Shown in pieces: positions 7,101 through 11,910 of a stretch of DNA of 11,910 nucleotides (position 1 is its first letter; every line of letters begins with the position of its first letter). This DNA is from Pseudomonadota bacterium (GTDB lineage: Bacteria; Pseudomonadota; Alphaproteobacteria; Azospirillales; Azospirillaceae), in the NCBI GenBank assembly GCA_023412175.1, contig JAEYOB010000690.1:1-11910 (forward strand). Reading direction: 5' to 3'. The notes beneath the pieces are model-generated. The model was given only the letters and a program-made list of their open reading frames with translations. It made no database searches and had not been told where the DNA came from. The translations under genes and the position numbers were made by a program.

Positions 7101-7429
7101 ATCGCGTCGTCGGACGAGGTGCCGACCAGGAAGCGGGCGGTGACGACGACGCGGTCATCCATGGTCTGGCTGTAGGTGTGTTCGACGGCGTCGATGCCCT
7201 TGACAATCTCCTCCAGGGGCTTGGTGACCAGCTCGACCGCGTCGTCGGCCTTCAGCCCGTCGGCGCGGACCAGGATGTCTACCATGGGTACGCTGATCTG
7301 CGGCTCCTCCTCGCGCGGCAGGGAAAGCAGCGCCACCGCACCGACGACCAACGAGGCAAGCAGCAGCAAGGGAGTCAGGGGCGAGCGGATGAAGGTCCGC
7401 GTCAGCACCCCGGAGAGGCCGAGCGACAT
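4124..7429 (-). CDS. RND-family efflux transporter, inner-membrane pump subunit
   Basis: A 1101-residue proton-driven RND pump of the AcrB type. TM1 lies at about residues 18-38 (LTPLLLLASLVVGAVALLSL), followed by PREEEPQISVPMVDI, the usual start of the first periplasmic loop. TM4 holds GILVDDAIVVIENI (about 414-427); the paired aspartates are the proton-relay residues of the family. In the TM10 region the lysine used by AcrB is replaced by arginine in ARAGIIVRNSILLVDF. The C-terminus has IRFKPILLTAVAAMIGAAFI, another family signature. The adaptor stop and this ATG overlap (TGATG); a GTG one codon earlier is possible. Two local oddities are a His/Gly-rich cytoplasmic stretch near residues 511-530 and an RG-repeat near the C-terminus. 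Regulation is probably by the divergent ArsR protein. Substrate unknown; a drug, metal or sulfur-linked compound are all open. Confidence 0.93.
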   Translation of the reverse strand: MSLGLSGVLTRTFIRSPLTPLLLLASLVVGAVALLSLPREEEPQISVPMVDILVRADGLKADDAVELVTKPLEEIVKGIDAVEHTYSQTMDDRVVVTARFLVGTSSDDAILRVHEKVRANMNRIPLGIPEPLIVGRGINDVAILTLTLAPHPEAAGRWSDNALYGVADELLAQLVQVEDVGLTFLVGGRPDQIRVEPDPERLSLYGVTLNQLVDKVRNANRSFIVGQVRSQGGSLPVVAGQTLQGTTDIGLLLVTTRDGRPVYVKDVADVVVGSRPDESTAWHMVPDGKGGLVHVPAVTIAVAKRAGANAVTIAERVLERVHAIEAAGLPKDLTVTVTRDYGKTANEKVNELLFHLALATVTIVGLIVLAIGWREGMVTFIVIPTTILLTMFASWLMGYTINRVSLFALIFSIGILVDDAIVVIENIDRHWSMRDGRSKVQAAVEAVAEVGNPTIVATLTVIAALLPMMFVSGLMGPYMSPIPANASAAMLFSFFVAMVLTPWLMVKLRPGEMPAGHGAGHGNGEHGQGGALGRMYLAVARPVIRTKRTAWVFLLAVGVATLASTVLFYTKDVTVKLLPFDNKSELQVVVDLPRGASPEDTERTLLAAARKIADLPELANVQAYSGRASPFNFNGLVRHYYLRDQPEQGDLQVNLAPKEKRQRASHDIALDIRKRLADLPVPPGTSIKVVEVPPGPPVLSTLLVEVYGPDAETRRKAATMVGDVFRQVDFIVDVDNSFREAGERLRFALDRESLEFHEVEEQAVYDTLQALMAGVPVGYSHRGAGRNPIEIAVRLPKSGLFLSERILATPVPGARGTVELGDLVTMTREPASFPLFRRNGRFAEMVMADLAGRFEAPIYGMLTVQDRLKEVDWKAAGLAGEPEVLLHGQPDDQSTLKLLWEGEWEITYVTFRDMGATFTVAILGIYLLVVGQFGSFKLPLVILVPVPLTLIGIVLGHWLFGAAFTATSMIGFIARAGIIVRNSILLVDFIRHLRGRGRGRGVRDAVLEAGAIRFKPILLTAVAAMIGAAFILTDPIFQGLAISLLFGLLSSTLLTVLVIPAIYVVLRSDDPILPTRSVGGPDTGRPFTLAARGDQLVNTQG
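4427..4450. repeat. Hexanucleotide tandem repeat inside the RND gene
   Basis: Four 6-bp units, CCCCCT then CCCCCG three times, encode the run RGRGRGRG after the FIRHL stretch of the pump on the minus strand. Related pumps usually have a short non-repetitive loop here (of the type RHLRERG-x-x-x-RDAV). Each unit is six bases, so gain or loss would keep the frame. Confidence 0.75.
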
Positions 7430-8478
7430 CACACACCTTCCGACCGAATGATGACGTCACCGGGCTTCAGGCCTGACAGCACTTCGATCCCGCCGGGCTG
7501 GTCACCAACCTTGGGGATTGTGCCGCCCACCTGCACCGGCGCCTCGCTGCCGTCGGTCAGCCGCACGAAGTCGGCGCCGAAGCGGCGGATGACCCAGTCC
7601 GGGGGCACGACGACGGCATCCCGCGTGCCGGTGGCCACATAGACGCGCACCCGCTCGCCCACGAAGAAGTCGCCGAGACCGGTGACCGTCGCATCGGCCA
7701 CCACCTGGCCGCTCGCCAGCTCCGGATAGACCTGGCGGACGGCGCCGCGTTTCAGCTCCAGGGCGCTTTCCTTGACATCCGGAGCGCCCAGCGTAACGGG
7801 CGGAGCAAGGCCGCGGTCGCCGACCAGCACCGGGTCACCCTCACGCAGGAAGCGAGCGTGGCGCTCGGGCAGGTGGAGGCGCAGCACATAGGTTTCCATG
7901 GCGATGCTCGCCACCGGCTCACCCGGCATGACCACGGCGCCGTCGATTACCTTGACCTGGAGGATGCGCCCATTCGCCGGGGCGAAGACCTCGCCCTCAC
8001 GGAGCTGCTGCTCCACCACCGCGCGCTCCGCCTTCATGGCGGCGATCTGCGCGCGGGCGACGTCCACAGCGGCTTGTGCGTCATCGAGCCGCTGCTGTGT
8101 GCCGGTGCCGCTGGCCCGCAGTTGACGGGCCCGGTCCAGCTCCAGCTCGGCCTGATGCTGCTGGGCTTGGAGCGCCTGGATGCGGGCGTCCAGCGCAGCG
8201 AGTTGAAGGGGCAGCTTGGGGTCGCGGACCACCGCGACGATCTGGCCCATGGTGACCTTGGCACCCTCCTTGACCTTGAGGTCGGCGATGGTGCCGCCGG
8301 TGCGGGTGCGCGCGAGCGTCTCGTGAACGCTTTCCACGGTGGCGAAAACCGCCTTCAGATCCTCGACCGGCCGAGGTTGGATGGTCAGATGATCGCCCTG
8401 GGCGCGCGCGCCGGACAGCGGCAGGATGGCGAGCAGAAGAGCCGCTGCCAGTGTAACGGGTGCGATTGGACAGGGCAT
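7429..8478 (-). CDS. RND efflux periplasmic adaptor (membrane fusion) protein
   Basis: A 349-residue adaptor that links the inner-membrane pump to an outer-membrane channel. Residues 1-26 form a signal peptide (VTLAAALLLAILPLSGARA, cleavage after ARA); there is no lipobox, so it is probably soluble or peripherally anchored. The lipoyl half-motifs are GGTIADLKVKEGAKVTMGQI (about 60-80) and ANGRILQVKVIDGAVVMPGE, with a coiled coil between them (about 90-165, rich in AQQHQAELELDRARQ-type heptads). Beta-barrel and membrane-proximal parts follow. The ATG at 8478 has AAGGTGG six bases upstream. The stop overlaps the pump start by one base, so the two are translationally coupled. No outer-membrane channel gene is present here, so a shared TolC-type protein must serve. 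Confidence 0.92.
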   Translation of the reverse strand: MPCPIAPVTLAAALLLAILPLSGARAQGDHLTIQPRPVEDLKAVFATVESVHETLARTRTGGTIADLKVKEGAKVTMGQIVAVVRDPKLPLQLAALDARIQALQAQQHQAELELDRARQLRASGTGTQQRLDDAQAAVDVARAQIAAMKAERAVVEQQLREGEVFAPANGRILQVKVIDGAVVMPGEPVASIAMETYVLRLHLPERHARFLREGDPVLVGDRGLAPPVTLGAPDVKESALELKRGAVRQVYPELASGQVVADATVTGLGDFFVGERVRVYVATGTRDAVVVPPDWVIRRFGADFVRLTDGSEAPVQVGGTIPKVGDQPGGIEVLSGLKPGDVIIRSEGV

Positions 8479-8514
8479 GACGGTCCACCTTGCAGCGGGT
8501 GAGCGGGTTGTCTC

Positions 8515-8551
8515 TTGACCATTAATTTAGAAGAAGCTAATTTAGTGTCAA
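8515..8551. promoter_or_regulatory. Overlapping divergent promoters with a repeated operator-like motif
   Basis: Plus strand: TTGACC (8515-8520), 17 bases, TAATTT (8538-8543). Minus strand: TTGACA (8551-8546), 16 bases, TAAATT (8529-8524). The two promoters therefore occupy the same 37 bases in opposite directions. Within them TAATTTAG is repeated exactly at 8523-8530 and 8538-8545; the second copy, CTAATTTAG, is symmetric except at its centre. An AT-rich island like this in GC-rich DNA between an ArsR gene and its divergent target is the expected operator position. A bound dimer would shut off both directions at once. Confidence 0.65.
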
Positions 8552-8898
8552 TGAATGAATTGGACGCCCGCCATATCCGTTCGGCGGCGCGCCTGCTGAA
8601 GGCGCTGGCCAATGAACGACGCCTTTCCATCCTCTGCCTTCTGGGGCGCAGGGAGATGTGCGTCGGCGCCCTCGCGGACGCCGTTGGGCTTGGCCAGTCG
8701 GCGCTGTCACAACATCTGGCCAGACTGCGCGCCGAGGGGCTCGTCCACGCCCGCCGCGAAAGCCAGACGATCTTCTACGCCCTGGCCAACGCCGAGGCGG
8801 CCGCAGTGATCGAGGTGCTGGCGGGGCTGTATTGCGACCGTCCGCCAACGGGGCATTCCTCGTCAAATCACCCCTTCCGTCGGGAGACATTGACATGA
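8551..8898 (+). CDS. ArsR/SmtB-family regulator of the BigR/SqrR/YgaV persulfide-sensing type
   Basis: A 115-residue winged-helix repressor. [19 protein letters not shown] is followed by the recognition helices [20 protein letters not shown] and the wing [12 protein letters not shown]. Cysteines are C29, C37 and C95. C29 and C95 align with C42 and C108 of Xylella BigR and have the same 66-residue spacing; in BigR and SqrR this pair forms disulfide or polysulfide bonds that release DNA. C37 (EMCVGAL) is an extra cysteine of the kind seen in metal-sensing ArsR proteins, so metal sensing remains possible. I chose the ATG at 8551. An in-frame TTG at 8515 would add 12 residues but coincides with a -35 box. 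With the -10 at 8538-8543, transcription would start close to the ATG, so the mRNA may be leaderless. The stop overlaps the next gene (ATGA). Confidence 0.88.
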   Translation: MNELDARHIRSAARLLKALANERRLSILCLLGRREMCVGALADAVGLGQSALSQHLARLRAEGLVHARRESQTIFYALANAEAAAVIEVLAGLYCDRPPTGHSSSNHPFRRETLT

Positions 8899-9098
8899 GC
8901 ATCGACCGCATCGTGATGGCCTTCGCCGGGACCATGGTCCTGCTGAGCTTGGCCCTGTCGCATCTGCACAGCCCGCAGTGGCTGTCGCTGGCCGCCTTCG
9001 TCGGCGCCAACATGTTCCAGGCTGCTTTTACCGGCTTCTGCCCCCTGGCGATGATCCTGAAACGGCTGGGCGCGCGCCCCGGGGTCGCTTTCAACTGA
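8895..9098 (+). CDS. DUF2892 (YgaP membrane-part-like) small membrane protein
   Basis: A 67-residue protein with two membrane segments: [19 protein letters not shown] (6-24) and [20 protein letters not shown] (29-48), followed by [11 protein letters not shown] with the cysteine at position 49. The 'FTGFCP-x-x-x-ILKxLG' ending is the hallmark of DUF2892, which forms the membrane anchor of E. coli YgaP, fused there to a rhodanese domain. Here the two parts are separate genes; the rhodanese lies at the end of the divergent operon. The ATG overlaps the ArsR stop by 4 bases (ATGA), so the pair is translationally coupled. An IS5-type element sits 16 bases after its stop. Confidence 0.85.
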   Translation: MSIDRIVMAFAGTMVLLSLALSHLHSPQWLSLAAFVGANMFQAAFTGFCPLAMILKRLGARPGVAFN

Positions 9099-9111
9099 GG
9101 GCACGGCAACC

Positions 9112-9128
9112 TCAGAGCATGTTTGTAG
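9112..9128 (+). repeat. Left terminal inverted repeat with TCA target duplication
   Basis: TCA (9112-9114) followed by GAGCATGTTTGTAG (9115-9128). The partner is at 9822-9838. Confidence 0.75.
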
Positions 9129-9835
9129 CGGGCCCGTCCCGACCGGCGCCGAGCGGGATGCTACTTTAAGCTGAACTGAGGTGTCGTCGCGGAAGAGGGT
9201 TTGGTAGGGCTGTGGGTGTCGTCACCAGCCATCAGGCCAGCATTCTATGGGCACTCTATGGGCACTGCCGTTCGTCCCGCAAGCACCCCCCGGCGTCCTG
9301 GGACGCCTTCTCGGACGTTGACGCCTTCGTCGACGAGGTGCTGAGCGAGTTGGCCGCGATGGCGACGGACGGCACACGTCCTACCCGTCCTGGACTCAAG
9401 GCAGCGCTCGCCGGAGCAGCCCTGCGCAAGGGGATCATGGGGCTGTGGTGCGTGTGCTTCTGTGGCATGCAATGGCGCGCCATCGGCTAGCTCTCGGGCA
9501 TTCCCTTCGGCTCGCCGGCCATGGCTTCCGAGACCCTGCCTTGGGTGAGCTGGCTATCGGGGCGAGCGCTTGGTCAAAGCCGGCGCGGCCCTCGGCATCA
9601 CCATTCAGCCCATTGCTCGCGGCCGCAACAGGACCTTCATCCCAGCCGGAATCTGCTGGACGGCGGAGCGCTCCTTTGGCTGGCTCGTTCTCTATCGGCG
9701 GTTGAACACCGTCGTTGAGCGGACGAAGGAGCACCTCATCGCTTTTGTCGAGATCGTCTTCATCTCAACCCTGGCCAGACGCCTGAAGCGGCTCGACACC
9801 CAGGCCGCCAGCGCATGACGTCTACAAACATGCTC
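9115..9835 (+). mobile_element. Internally deleted IS5-family element (IS1031/IS427-like)
   Basis: A 721-bp element with perfect 14-bp terminal inverted repeats GAGCATGTTTGTAG (9115-9128) and its complement at 9822-9835. TCA flanks both ends (9112-9114, 9836-9838), which fits the 3-bp TNA target duplication and GAG-starting ends of the IS1031 group of IS5. Full-length members are usually about 850-950 bp. The missing part is the middle of the transposase. With both ends and the duplication intact it entered as a unit and could still be moved by a transposase supplied from a full copy. Confidence 0.75.
9212..9818 (+). pseudogene. IS5-type transposase remnant, catalytic core deleted
   Basis: Two parts in different frames. 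The first frame (9212-9490) ends CFCGMQWRAIG, resembling the 'TGxQWRxL' motif near the N-terminus of IS5 transposases; the residues before it are not clearly family-like. The second frame (9549-9818) reads AGYRGERLVKAGAALGITIQ, then ERSFGWLVLYRRLNTV and FVEIVFISTLARRLKRL. This is the C-terminal third with the last catalytic glutamate (ERSFGW). The region with the first and second catalytic aspartates is missing, and a TGA (9546-9548) stands just where the 'D-GGY/AGY' segment should begin. An exact 11-bp tandem duplication, TCTATGGGCAC twice (9244-9265), lies near the start. Not functional. Confidence 0.65.
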
Positions 9836-9838
9836 TCA
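9822..9838 (-). repeat. Right terminal inverted repeat with TCA target duplication
   Basis: CTACAAACATGCTC (9822-9835) is the exact complement of the left end and is followed by TCA (9836-9838). Confidence 0.75.
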
Positions 9839-9847
9839 ATGCGTTCT

Positions 9848-9873
9848 AAAACTGTCCCTTAAACACGGGACAG
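9848..9873 (-). terminator. Intrinsic terminator of the hybrid kinase gene
   Basis: On the minus strand CTGTCCC, an 8-base loop and GGGACAG are followed at once by TTTTAG. The 7-bp stem begins 20 bases after the kinase stop codon. A second weak stem, GGCC-gaacg-GGCC (9874-9886), precedes it. It lies just outside the IS5 element, so it belongs to the kinase side. Confidence 0.75.
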
Positions 9874-9893
9874 GGCCGAACGGGCCGACTGTC

Positions 9894-11603
9894 TCAGTTC
9901 ACTTTTTGAGTGCAGGCCACACCGCCAAGGTTCACCTCCGCAATCCTCTGAAGGATAGCGGTCTGAAGCTGTTCCGGCGTGACCGGTTTGCGAAGCACGG
10001 GATACCCGCTCGCCGCGGCGTCCTTATCGCAGGCGCCGCCGATTTCACCCGTCAAAACGAGAGCGGGAACTGGCCGCCCCAGGCATGCTTCGATATAGCG
10101 GATGGCATCCGTCCCCAAGCGCCGCTCGCGTAGCCGGTAATCGGCCAGAATGATACTGGGCGCCGCCCCGCTGCTGCGCAACTGCTCGACGGCCTCCTCA
10201 CCGGACTCCCCGGCGAGCACTGTGAAACCCCATCCCTCGAACAGGGCTTTCAGTGCCATGCGCACAATGACGTCGTCTTCGATGAGCACGATGAGGCGCC
10301 CGGTGCCGTCAAGCGTCTGCGGCCGCGCCAGCGCGACCGGCGAGTGTTGCCCGGGGGCGACGGGAATTTCGATCCAGAAGGTTGAACCCTCGCCTGCTCT
10401 CGATGTGACGCCGACCTCATGTTCGAGGAGCTCGGCCAGTTTTTTGACGATTGCCAAGCCCATGCCGAGTCCTTGGCTGCGGTCGCGCTCCGGATTGCCG
10501 ACTTGGTAGAACTCGTTGAAGATCTCGCCCTGAGCCTCGGCCGGAATGCCCTGACCGCTGTCCTGGACCTCGATGCGGATCACGTCGCCCTTGCGCCGGC
10601 TGTCGATCAGGATGCGTCCCTCGTCGGTGTAGCGGACGGCGTTCTCGACCAAGTTGTGCAGGACCCGCAGCAGCAGCAGCGGGTCGGTCCGGATGACGGC
10701 CGCCGACGGCACGACGTGCCACTCCAATCCTTTGGCCTCCGTGCTTTGCCGGAACGCGGCTTCGATCTGATCGAACACGGACGCCAGCAGGATCTCCTTC
10801 ACCTCAGGTTCCACCAGACCCGCGTCGATCTTTGAGACGTCGAGCAGGCTGTCCAGCAATCCCTTCAGCACGCCGAGGCTCTGCTGGAGTTGCAGGTAAT
10901 GTGGCTGGCCACCCTCGCCGATGTATGGGCCGATGACTCCGGTGAGCATCAGGATCGACTGGACCGGCTGTCGCAGGTCGTGGCTCGCCGAGGCTAGAAA
11001 CTGCGTTTTGGCTGCATTGGTACGCTTCAATTCCGTGGCGTGTGCCTCGGCGCGCTCGGCGGCTTCACGCAGGAATGCCAACAGCTGAACGTTGGTGAGG
11101 GCCAGTGCGGTCGAGCGGGCGATCGCCTGGAGGATGGCGACCTCCTCCTCCGAGGCGGTGTGCTGGGTGGCCCAGTAGGCGCCGATGGCGCCAACGGGAT
11201 CCTCCGGCCGCACAGGCACCATGACCATGCTCTTCACGAAGGTCAGCCGGTAAGCGTCGTGCGGGACGCGCGGATCCTTGTAGATGTCTGGGATGACGGC
11301 GGTCCGACCGTTCAGCATGGCCCAGCCGGACACGCAGGCCTGCATGGGGAAGCGCTGCCCTTTCCAAAGCGGACTGATGGCACTCTCGTCCGCGTAGTAG
11401 CACTGATCACTCTCGCGCAGCACGAAGGCGACACCGTCCGCCCCTGTCAGTTGCCGGGCCGAGGTGCGCACGATCTCCATGATGCCCTGAAGGTCTCCCG
11501 CAAATGACAGCCGCTCGATGATGTCGACCACCGCGGTGACGCGCCGGTCGCCGTACAGCGCCGCAACGTTGTCCTGCATCGAGACCTGCATGGGCTGCTG
11601 CAT
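9894..11603 (-). CDS. GAF-domain hybrid sensor histidine kinase with C-terminal receiver
   Basis: About 569 residues, with no membrane segment, so predicted cytoplasmic. Order (numbered from ATG 11603): GAF sensor domain about 20-175 (LQGIMEIVRTSARQLTGADG, later VGAIGAYW); a helical linker; HisKA with the phospho-acceptor in FLASASHDLRQP (His208); HATPase with N box NLVENAVRY (about 317-325), G1 DSGQGIP (348-354) and G2 GLGMGLAIV (378-386); receiver about 437-555 with EDD (442-444), phospho-aspartate in ILADYRL (Asp488) and lysine in RKPV (Lys539). The 'SHDLRQP' box marks the hybrid-kinase subgroup seen widely in alpha- and betaproteobacteria. The signal is unknown. I chose ATG 11603 because AGGGGA precedes it by six bases; in-frame ATGs at 11624 and 11636 lack such a site. 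No output regulator is adjacent, so phosphate probably goes to an unlinked partner. Confidence 0.92.
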   Translation of the reverse strand: MQQPMQVSMQDNVAALYGDRRVTAVVDIIERLSFAGDLQGIMEIVRTSARQLTGADGVAFVLRESDQCYYADESAISPLWKGQRFPMQACVSGWAMLNGRTAVIPDIYKDPRVPHDAYRLTFVKSMVMVPVRPEDPVGAIGAYWATQHTASEEEVAILQAIARSTALALTNVQLLAFLREAAERAEAHATELKRTNAAKTQFLASASHDLRQPVQSILMLTGVIGPYIGEGGQPHYLQLQQSLGVLKGLLDSLLDVSKIDAGLVEPEVKEILLASVFDQIEAAFRQSTEAKGLEWHVVPSAAVIRTDPLLLLRVLHNLVENAVRYTDEGRILIDSRRKGDVIRIEVQDSGQGIPAEAQGEIFNEFYQVGNPERDRSQGLGMGLAIVKKLAELLEHEVGVTSRAGEGSTFWIEIPVAPGQHSPVALARPQTLDGTGRLIVLIEDDVIVRMALKALFEGWGFTVLAGESGEEAVEQLRSSGAAPSIILADYRLRERRLGTDAIRYIEACLGRPVPALVLTGEIGGACDKDAAASGYPVLRKPVTPEQLQTAILQRIAEVNLGGVACTQKVN

Positions 11604-11636
11604 CCCGGTTCCCCTTTCCGTCATAGACCGACGCAT

Positions 11637-11910
11637 TTCTGCGGCGTTCCACTGTCCGAATAATGGCCTGCGTTCAACCTATCATATCCCACCACGCTCA
11701 TGTACCCGACTGTGGATTGGCATGGGGTTTGGATGCCGATCGGTCTGGCCAAGCATCTGATCGACCAGAATATGGCCGGGCTAGAGTTGGATGCCGAGCG
11801 ACGCTGTTGCACCGAGGCTGACCTGAGACCGAAGTTTCCTCCAGTCATTGGCAGAGTCTCTGTGAGTTGTGATGCCCGAAGCGGGCGGTGATGGCAAGCC
11901 GGGCCGGGGC
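11637..11910. other. Unassigned stretch upstream of the kinase
   Basis: I recognise no gene. A 63-codon plus-strand frame (11700-11891, MYPTVDWHGVWMPIGLAKHL at its start) has no ribosome site or family signal that I can identify. A short hairpin GCCCG-aag-CGGGC lies at 11874-11886. The kinase promoter should lie in about 11604-11700; TATGAT (minus, 11686-11681) resembles a -10 box but has no good -35. Confidence 0.4.

Noticed and set aside
8515..8550. TTG start giving a 12-residue longer ArsR protein
   Set aside because: The TTG overlaps a good -35 box and the added residues are encoded by the operator-like AT-rich repeats.
11700..11891. 63-codon plus-strand frame upstream of the kinase
   Set aside because: No ribosome site, no recognisable motif and an atypical composition; listed only as part of the unassigned stretch.
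1..11910. tRNA, rRNA or CRISPR array
   Set aside because: No cloverleaf-type sequence with a T-loop, no rRNA segment and no regularly spaced repeats of CRISPR size were seen by eye.

Overview
The window is GC-rich DNA with alphaproteobacterial gene content. Organism: a partial fliF beside an alphaproteobacterial XRE regulator, an RND pump operon, and several insertion-sequence scars would fit Azospirillum or another Rhodospirillales. This is inference from gene style only; no marker gene fixes the genus.

Layout. (1) Positions 1-1041, minus strand: the first 347 codons of the flagellar MS-ring gene fliF; the rest lies off the left edge. (2) 1042-1520: a regulatory intergenic region with several palindromes, facing a divergent XRE-type regulator (1521-2024, plus). 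(3) 2040-4120: a scrap yard. It holds the C-terminal part of an HD-family hydrolase, a nested palindrome, the C-terminal part of a second XRE regulator, a small ORF, a res-like array of 12-bp repeats upstream of a truncated Tn3-type resolvase, one end of an IS21-family element with a deleted istB, and a rhodanese gene with a premature stop and a lost C-terminus. (4) 4124-9098: a well-preserved divergent module. On the minus strand it has a periplasmic adaptor, a 1101-residue RND pump and (now broken) the rhodanese, tightly coupled. On the plus strand it has an ArsR/SmtB regulator overlapping a DUF2892 membrane-protein gene. Both directions start in a 70-bp region with overlapping promoter-like elements and a repeated AT-rich motif. 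(5) 9115-9835: an internally deleted IS5-family element with intact ends and a TCA target duplication. (6) 9848-11603, minus: a GAF hybrid histidine kinase-receiver with its own intrinsic terminator. (7) 11637-11910: nothing recognisable.

How it works together. The ArsR protein has two cysteines spaced exactly 66 residues apart, as in the persulfide-sensing BigR family. DUF2892 and rhodanese are the two halves of E. coli YgaP, whose neighbour YgaV is also of this regulator family. The simplest reading is a sulfide/persulfide-responsive module in which an RND efflux pump has been put under BigR-type control, with its rhodanese arm now lost through a nonsense mutation and an IS21 junction. The pump substrate cannot be read from the sequence.
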